Positions 57,399 through 64,000 of a stretch of DNA of 64,000 bases are shown piece by piece. The notes beneath the pieces were generated by a model that searched no databases, was not told the origin of the DNA, and was given only the letters and a program-made list of their open reading frames with translations. Source of the stretch: Ectobius pallidus (taxonomy: Eukaryota > Arthropoda > Insecta > Blattodea > Ectobiidae); the NCBI GenBank assembly GCA_964059195.1, contig CAXKWD010000005.1:41059825-41123824 (forward strand). Direction: 5' to 3'. A program made the position numbers and the translations under genes. Numbering within the stretch: the first letter of the stretch is position 1; every line of letters begins with the position of its first letter.

Positions 57399-58756
57399 CG
57401 AGATTTTTGCGAGATCTGAATCGCAATCAGATTTTGTCAGCGAGATAGGGGTGAGGCAGGGTTGTATTTTGTCTCCTTTATTATTTAATATGTTTATAGA
57501 CGATATTGTTGATGTAATGGGACAGATACATATGGAAGCACCTGAGGTGGGGAATGTACATGTTCCTGTGCTTTTATACGCGGATGACATGGTGTTATGT
57601 TCAACGACGATTCACGGACTACAACTGGGACTAGACAGGCTTCAACTTACTGCGAGGAATGGTCACTTACTGTTAATCCAAAAAGGCAAAGACTATTGAC
57701 CTTTAAGAACGGATCAGTTTATAGCAGGGAAGAGACATGGACGTATGCGGGACAATCTTTGGATAACGTGAAGAACTTCGTATATTTAGGATTGACGCTT
57801 ACTATGAACGGACGATGGGCAAAACATATTGAGGTGACGAAACATAAAGCGGGACTGAAATCAGCTGAAACTCTTCGAATACGTAGCAAAATTCCAGACA
57901 TGCCAATAGGTGTTATGGAAACTCTGTACGGGGCAATAGTGAGATCGACGATGACTTATGGGGCTGAGATATGGGGTTGGGAAGAAACAGGGAATCTAGA
58001 TCAGGTAAGGACGCGTTTTTTGAAAGGGATTTGTGGGGTTGGGAAAGGCACTGCAAACTGTGGCATTATGAGAGAGTTTGGAGCGCATAGTGAGACTATA
58101 GAGTGTAAAATTAGGGCGGTGAAATATTGGTTACAACTTATGCTGGGGGATCAGTCTCTAATTAGAGCAATATGTTATCAAGAACAGCTAAGAATAGGAG
58201 GAAATACGTGGGCTTACAAAGAAAGGGATTAGAAACAATTGGAATGGGATACGTTTGGATGGATGGGCAGGGAAATAGGAGAAGTGTGTGGAGGAATGTT
58301 AAGAACCGTTTGAAGGATATTGATAGACAACAGACAAATGCACAATGTCAGACTATGGTTTCACTTGAATTACAATCGCGGTTAAAATTGGAGTAGGGGA
58401 AGGAGCAATACATAGGAAAAGGATCTAAAGTCAGTAAACTAGGCCTCGCTTGGACTAGACTCGGTGCGTGGAGAATCATTAAGATCACAGATGAAAACGG
58501 AATGAGAGTTTGTCCATTATGTAAGGGGGGAGAATCATGGTTTCATATTTTGGCAAATTGTGAAGGTTTGGAAAATTGGAGGGAAAAATATTTACCATTA
58601 TCTTTTATGGAATCAAATAGGGAGCAACGGAAATGTTTGGAGTTACTGACGGGACAAAACGTTGAGGAAGGCATTGGGAAGTTTTTAATGAAGGCGAGAC
58701 AGCTCAGGTTTGAAAAAGCGACAAATTGGAGAGCGGGTGTGGAGGGTAAGGAATAG
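57399..58756 (+). pseudogene. LINE family A ORF: reverse transcriptase C-terminal half and CCHC finger
   Basis: The order is EIGVRQGCILSPLLFNMFID (RT motif 4), VPVLLYADDMVLCSTT (RT motif 5, catalytic YADD intact), YCEEWSLTVNPKRQRLLTFK, NVKNFVYLGLTLTMNGRWA, MTYGAEIWGWEETGNLDQV, NVKNRLKDIDRQQTN, and a C-terminal finger CPLCKGGESWFHILANCEG (C-x2-C ... H-x4-C, 58,508-58,565). Damage: a frameshift near 57,645, another near 58,215, and TAG at 58,394 where copy 1 has Trp. The endonuclease is truncated off. The protein would copy LINE RNA at a nicked target. Clade not resolved; the C-terminal CCHC is shared by several APE-type clades. Confidence 0.88.
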
Positions 58757-58913
58757 ATTTAGTTTGTTTGTGTTATTTTGTATTTATATTATTTGCTCTT
58801 TTTTTTGTGTGTGTTTTTGCGTAAGCATGTACGGTCCATGCGGACCCATGCGATTGTTTGCATTGGAATTTGTAAAAAGTTAATTACTGTAATAAACACT
58901 TACATTAACATTT
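57399..58913 (+). mobile_element. Non-LTR retrotransposon, family A copy 3, with 14-bp TSD
   Basis: AACAATGCAATCAG is present at 57,385-57,398 and 58,914-58,927, an exact 14-bp target duplication. The insert is 1,515 bp, truncated within the reverse transcriptase, and ends with ATAAACACTTACATTAACAT. It is the longest copy of the family in the window and gives its best coding reading. The 57,385 copy of the duplication is mariner sequence and is not part of the LINE reading frame. Confidence 0.93.
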
Positions 58914-58956
58914 AACAATGCAATCAGGTTGTTTCAAGTGTACAAGTGTTGTTACA

Positions 58957-59520
58957 ATGCCACGAGATAGGCCTACGTATACAATAGAACAAAGGATATT
59001 TATGTACGATTCGTATGTGATTACATCATCTTGCAAGGACGCAAGACGTTGGTTTTTAGGAAAATTCTCAAGTTTACGTCCTCCAAGCAGAGAAGCCGTG
59101 CGAAAACTTGTAAATAAACTACGTGAAACGGGTTCTATTCTCGACAGGAAACGAAGGGCCAAGCTGTGCGTACTTACTGAGGAGAAATTAGGTGAACTTG
59201 GAGAACGATTAGAACAATCCCCTCAAAAATATCTGCGAGGCATTAAAGTTCATTCAAGAAATTTTTGAAGATCGAGTAATTAGTAGGGGTTTGTGCCCCG
59301 CACGGTCCCAGATCTAACAGTATGTGACTTATTTATGGGCGAACTTGAAAAATAAAGTGTATAGATCAAACCCCTATACATTAGAAGAACTTAAAGACAA
59401 TATGAGAAGATAAATTAACCCTAGGCTATCTCGGAAGCTGAACTTATGCGCGTGAAAGAAAATTTCTTAAAAAGGTGCCAATGTTGTGCGGATGCAAGAG
59501 GACATTTTCAACTTCTCTTC
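58957..59520 (+). pseudogene. Mariner-superfamily transposase, internally deleted
   Basis: ATG at 58,957 begins PRDRPTYTIEQRIFMYDSYV, the N-terminal HTH of a widespread insect transposase, followed by SREAVRKLVNKLRETGSILD and VLTEEKLGELGERLEQSPQK. At about 59,255 it jumps to C-terminal sequence: FEDRVISRG, ARSPDLTVCDLFMGELEK (third catalytic Asp in VCD), then LMRVKENFLKRCQCCADARG in another frame. The catalytic middle, including the first two Asp residues, is deleted, and stops follow. It belongs to the element at 57,191-59,699. Confidence 0.9.
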
Positions 59521-59701
59521 TCATCAGGTACGTGGTTATTTTCACTGTAATTTTAACTGTAATCGTGAGAACCTGAATCATTATGCCTTTAGCAGCTTTA
59601 TTTGCATAGATATTTCACCCGCTCGCTCGGGAGTTAGCGCTGTGGCCGTGGCGACACAGTAGCCCGCATGATTGGCCAACTATTACGTGGAACGCACTGT
59701 A

Positions 59702-61296
59702 TAATAGACCTATTGTCTATTTATTTTATTACTTTAGAATACAGTAGTTATGATGGGAGCAACAATGCTTTGTAACGCAGGGAGGGCATGATTGTAATTT
59801 AATGTCGGCGATGCATTCATGAATTGGGATTTTGAACTTTCTATTTAACATTTTGTTTATTTCATTCCTTAAATATCCTGTTGTATCTGTTCTTAGTTGT
59901 TTTCTTTATACATTTCTCCACTGGGAAACTGTCACATCTGACGTGAAGCGAGTATACGAGTAGTGGAGCATTTTCAATTAGAGTGGATTTACTGAGACGC
60001 TGTATTATGCAGCAACATCGACACACTGCTGTTATTTTTAGAAAGCAACAATCATGAACGGAATAGCAAATTGGACAGCTCAGAGGCAACTTCGCCATAC
60101 TGTAATTTATTAGATTCGCACGCTCGGCCCTATGTTTGGAGAAGAAATTAAACCAGAGCATTGATTCATAGGAATAAGGTCAGCTCTTTCTGTTGTCCAT
60201 CAAATCTGTATCCAGACACGTTACAGTATGCCAGTGGTACTTCATATTGACAATCCTAAAAAATTAAAATCCAGTGATTTTATGTAGAAAATTGAATTTC
60301 CCTTGTGTGAGGTTTCTGTCAGAAATAGAATTCCACATACCCTAACCATCATTGTAGTGAGATCCCTATCAAGAGTAGTATACGGTATACTTTTCCCTAA
60401 TAGAGGAAACAAAATGTAAATGTCATGGAACAAAATAACGTAACATACTTCATCTTTTAGTAAAATCCCTTAGGGACTAATCGATTTCAGGCTCGATCGT
60501 AAGTTAGTGAGATAGTGGGTGAATCTTCTATTTTCTACATTTTTAAAGGTACATGATTGATTTTTCTAGACGTACTCCGATATAATGGATAATGTGGAGA
60601 AGAAATATCCTTTCTGCCAGTTAATTAGTTTTCAGTTATTCAAAATTTAATAGTAAAAAATGAAACTTTTTAAATATTCTTCAGTAAAATGCCTGTGTTC
60701 TTAAAATAGAATCGATATTTTCCGAAAATTGTCACGTATTACTTTTCACATATCTTTACTACAATTACAATTAGAGAAAAAAGTAATATTCAATGCATGT
60801 CTAAAACTTAAGGAAAAAATATATTTTCACCAAATATATTTTTAATGTAAAAACTGTCAACATAAAAAACAAAGCTGTGTTTAGTTAGTCATACACTGTA
60901 GAACTCGCAGTGGATCTGAGATTCCTTCTGTTAAATCTGTAGAACCCATTTAGTTCTGAATATGTACAAATAGAGTATGGGAAAATGTCTTTAACATTTT
61001 CATAGCATTGAAGTGAGAAATGTGTGCATGCAGCCTCAACACAAGTACGCATTATTTTTTTTTTTAATTGCATTAATATTTAAAATTTGAATGGAACATT
61101 CTTTTCGTGGACAATCTTCTGAAGGGAATTTAATTTTTGTCAAAAGTTATTTAATTTCATCACTAAAATTTAAACAATTAACCAGTGTATCCTTTTTAAT
61201 ATGGTTTAGCTAGGGAGACTTAAAAGTATACGAGGGCATTGAAACTTAGCCAACAAATAAATAATTGGAAAGGTGAAGTCAGAATGAAAAATTCAA
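59702..61296. other. AT-rich stretch, no gene recognised
   Basis: Nothing supported. Frames at 59,862-60,161, 60,242-60,433 and 60,885-61,073 are short and unrecognised. Confidence 0.4.
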
Positions 61297-61369
61297 TGCC
61301 ATAGCCGGGATTTGAACCAGGATCTTCGGCTCTCCGTGCCGATGCTCTAACCAACTGAGCTACCATGTC
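61297..61369 (-). tRNA. tRNA-like SINE head (anticodon position GGA)
   Basis: A 73-nt cloverleaf on the minus strand: acceptor GACATGG/CTATGGC with a 2:71 mismatch, D stem GCTC/GAGC, anticodon stem TCGGC/GCCGA, T stem CCTGG/CCCGG with one mismatch and loop TTCAAAT. The anticodon loop ACGGAGA would read GGA (Ser), but position 33 is C and the long variable arm of tRNA-Ser is lacking. The stem-loop style equals that of the units at 32-33 kb. Most likely the head of a SINE; the body is not delimited. Confidence 0.55.
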
Positions 61370-61379
61370 AACGTGCCGG

Positions 61380-63470
61380 TACAACATTAAATTCTCCAAC
61401 TGACTCACAATCCCAGTATACCACCAGGCGTTCTCCAGATACGAACCCAGTGGCGACTTACAACCTGTAAGTACTTTAAGACCCGGGCTTGATAGCAAAC
61501 CATTAGTAGGTCACAGTGGAATGATAATTCTTTCACACCATTAGGCACTATTATGCACATAACCTTATAAATGCCAAATTTCTGGCATGTTTGGCAATCT
61601 GTTACACAGATCTGCTGGTTGGCAAAGAATATTATTTACGGCTCAAATTCTGGAGATCGGGGGCTAAAATTCCTCACTGGTAATGACTTTTTTGAGGTTT
61701 CCTGTTATTCAGAAAGGGGAGTGCCGGGTTAAAATTTAGCTATCACCAATTCTGAAGGTTATAATTATATACCTTGTCTTGAATTTTCTAGAAGATGGGT
61801 CTGTAATGGTTATACACGAGAAAGACTCTCCATACGTACGATCCAATGATTAGTTTGTTTGCTATTTTTCAGCTTGAAGGCCAATTATATGAGTTAAGTT
61901 GAAAAATAAATAATTAAAAGGATATCTCTATGCTTGGCTAATATTGACGAAGGCGAATACTGAAGTTAAAGTTTCCATTAGAATATATTATGATCATTTC
62001 CTGTTGTAAAAAGTAGGAGTTATACCCGTGACAAAGCACAATAAAAGTCCACGAGATTGATATCAAGTACGACAGTGAAACGGCTCTTCTAATGGGGTAC
62101 TATAATTCAAGCTTATCACATTTCTGATATTTCTTTTATTATCTCGATTGTAATTAAGAGAAACAAAACATCGTTGATGTTCAACAAGGCTTTCCTCCTT
62201 TTTCCCCTTGTTTAAAACTGAACTTTCCACTTGATTCTGTGAAAACATTTTCGAGCTATCTCGAATGAGGAGGATTATTATGTTTATAGCGAGAGTCTGT
62301 CGCGAGATGTCTTTTTAATAAACACTATCAACAATTTAATCCAGTTAACATTTTCTAAATTTATTTTCTTCTTCATAATTCCTAAAAGGTTTCAGCTAAT
62401 TAAATAAAAATCTTCTAAACTTAGTTAAACTGTTTAAACTATTATTTGACACTGATCAATCTGGGCAATGTTAATTACCTCGTTGGACCGCTTTCAACTG
62501 CATTAAGCAGCCATCTTCAGCAAAAATGTGAGATAGTTTGCCCTCAGCAAGTTCATATACGGGGAGGGCAGTACATTTGGTGGATTGAAGTGAGTAATTT
62601 TTACGTTTATGGATACTTATCTTATTAAGTCTTCCAGCCTCGTTCAGTTGGACTTCTGTATAGATTAATATATTTATGCCCTCCATTGTGTTTCAAATTA
62701 TACAAATTGGTGAACCAGGGGCAGTGGGCCGAGGGGCAATTCGTACTAAATTTCTCACATATAGATTGTTAAATGCATATTTATACATTGTATTATAAAT
62801 ACCGGTATGCCTCATCGTAGGTGATTGTATAATTTATGGAGGTTAGTATCTATTGTATTGTATTGTATTAATTTTATAAGCACTCCTGATATGCTCCGAA
62901 GTTCACAAAAATTGAACATTATAATACGTGAACTCTTGTGATAATTATATATACTTTTTCAGACGATGACCGCCTACAAGTATGAATTCCCATTGGAATT
63001 CTCAGTCTCGTTAGAGCTTTGGACAATATTTCATCCAGAATTCTAGTCTAAACTCTGTTACCAGGCGTAATCAGACTCATTTACTAGCAAGCACAGACAA
63101 TACATCTTTGCCTTTTGATCAAATATTTGATAATAGCACACGCGCACAGTTCAAATATTTAAATAATAGGACTACTGAAAAAATTAACATATTAACTTAT
63201 TCAAGTTCTGGAAGAACGTCAGGCACAATAAAAAAAACTAAGTAGGCCTACGGTTACTCTTTCTTGATGTTTCTCGGATGAGGATACAAACCGTGCGAAA
63301 TCCTTTTTTACCCTCGGAAGGATGGCTAGTAATAATATAGGCTAATATTATAATATTATATAGTAATAATATAGGCTAGTAATATAATAATACGAATAAT
63401 AATATAATATAATAAAAATATAGTAATAATGTAATAAGAATAAGAATAATGATACCACACCCAATGAAAT
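61380..63470. other. AT-rich stretch, no gene recognised
   Basis: No supported gene. A short TATTG repeat lies at about 62,846-62,870 and an AATAATAT-rich tract at 63,335-63,430. Confidence 0.4.
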
Positions 63471-63479
63471 TTTAATCTT

Positions 63480-63745
63480 TGTTCAGGATAAACAGGCCCG
63501 GGTTGGATCCCAGGCCCTCCTTTAAAATTTTCTGAGATAGGGAGGTTTGAAACGGGGTTCACTCAGCCTCGTGATACAAACTGAGAAGCTACTTGATTGA
63601 TAAGAAGCGGATGCGGTCACGGAAATCATCATCAACGGCCGTGGTGTCGGCATGCAAACCACATGCCCCATAATCATGTTATCTGCCTATAGTAGATGAC
63701 GGCCTCTTCCCTCAAGAGATGTAGAACTACGTAGTTTAGTTTCTT
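63480..63745 (+). repeat. SINE-like repeat, body copy 2
   Basis: GGCCCGGGTTGGATCCCAGG carries a pol III B-box-like GGTTGGATCCC. The body then matches 22,855-23,085: CTGAGATAGGGAGGTTTG, CACTCAGCCTCGTGATACAA, AACGGCCGTGGTGTCGGCAT, CACATGCCCC, ATCTGCCTATAGTAGATGAC and GATGTAGAACTACG. The 5' A box is not clear. TSDs not determined. Confidence 0.65.
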
Positions 63746-63924
63746 TAAAAGTTTTTCACACTATACTTTTACGGCCATACTGGAATCTGAATCACTGACG
63801 ATGATTATCATTATATTGTAACTTAAAACCGGTATAACAATTATAATTAAGGAATCGCGCACAATGTGCATTATCTTAACCTAAGACTTAACCTACCCAG
63901 TCCTGAACCCGGGAAAGGGATTTT

Positions 63925-64000
63925 TCACAACTGAAAAATCCCCGACCCGGCCGGGAATCGAACCCGGGCCGCCGGAGTGGAAGGCAGGCGCGCTACCGAC
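63925..64000 (-). repeat. tRNA-derived SINE, cut by the window end
   Basis: The minus strand reads GTCGGTAGCGCGCCTGCCTT then CCACTCCGGCGG, CCGGGTTCGATTCCCGG (perfect B box and T arm) and CCGGGTCGGGGATTTTTCAG. TTCCA in the anticodon position and the T arm resemble tRNA-Gly(UCC). The following hairpin GGGATTTTTC/GAAAAATCCC marks it as a SINE. Its 5' end lies beyond base 64,000. Confidence 0.75.

Larger units (their letters stand above)
57191..59699 (+). mobile_element. Tc1/mariner-superfamily element with TA TSDs, split by a LINE
   Basis: TIRs of about 120 bp: left from GACTGCGTTCCACGTAAGAG, right the inverse ending CTATTACGTGGAACGCACTG; they share AATCATGCGGGCT, GGCCACAGCGCT and GAGCGGGTGAAATATCTA. 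TA lies outside both ends (57,189-57,190 and 59,700-59,701). LINE family A copy 3 with TSD (57,399-58,927) sits between the left TIR and the transposase start. Without it the element is about 980 bp, with an internally deleted transposase. Confidence 0.9.

Noticed and set aside
61297..61369. Functional tRNA-Ser(GGA)
   Set aside because: Lacks the long variable arm, has C33 and acceptor and T-stem mismatches.

Overview
This window looks like AT-rich, repeat-dense nuclear DNA from an arthropod. A large-genome insect such as a cockroach or termite is the most likely source. That rests on several things: the mix of Jockey-like, RTE-like and other non-LTR retrotransposons, hAT and IS630/Tc1/mariner DNA transposons, tRNA-derived SINEs and long microsatellites; no operon-like gene packing; and frequent AGGCCTA-type words that I associate with blattodean genomes. 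The species call is inference. I found no intact host protein gene. Every recognisable coding stretch is a transposon remnant, most of them broken by stops, frameshifts or later insertions. There is no CRISPR array, rRNA gene or convincing functional tRNA.

Layout, 0-7.2 kb: a 255-bp tandem duplication, then a 5'-truncated LINE on the minus strand (family A) split by a 1,118-bp hAT element with an exact 8-bp target duplication. Next come the 3' end of a second LINE family (plus strand) and a longer minus-strand LINE with endonuclease and reverse transcriptase remnants. 7.2-23 kb: largely unique-looking AT-rich DNA holding two palindromic mariner elements (9.35 and 13.28 kb), a decayed transposon-associated gene (14.9 kb) and a 2.3-kb hAT element with inverted internal arms (17.2 kb). 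23-26 kb: SINE, (TA)n, a decayed interspersed repeat and a 1,535-bp near-perfect palindrome with a 4-bp ATAC target duplication.

30-37 kb: a compact nest. It has a SINE with 8-bp TSD, a 151-bp MITE inside another repeat, a 996-bp block of three tRNA-like units (two minus, one plus) bounded by a 13-bp direct repeat, and directly after it a nearly full-length hAT transposase gene that carries a 330-bp hAT MITE with its own 8-bp TSD. A Jockey-like LINE remnant follows. 37.5-48 kb: a hAT MITE, a 907-bp Tc1/mariner element with TA TSDs and long arms, a second copy of LINE family A, an RNase H-bearing LINE remnant and a tRNA-derived SINE with TSD.

50-64 kb: a second copy of the 30-kb repeat, an RTE-like LINE with a GAGT/TAAG tail, a decayed ACTAGCT-type repeat, a 765-bp PIF/Harbinger-like element with TTA TSD and a MADF-like reading frame, and a mariner element with TA TSDs and TIRs over 100 bp. 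A third copy of LINE family A, with a 14-bp TSD, sits inside that mariner element. The window ends in SINE sequence.

The unifying theme is layered transposition. Insertions can be ordered by nesting, and an unusual share of the DNA transposons are inverted duplications of their own transposase 3' ends.
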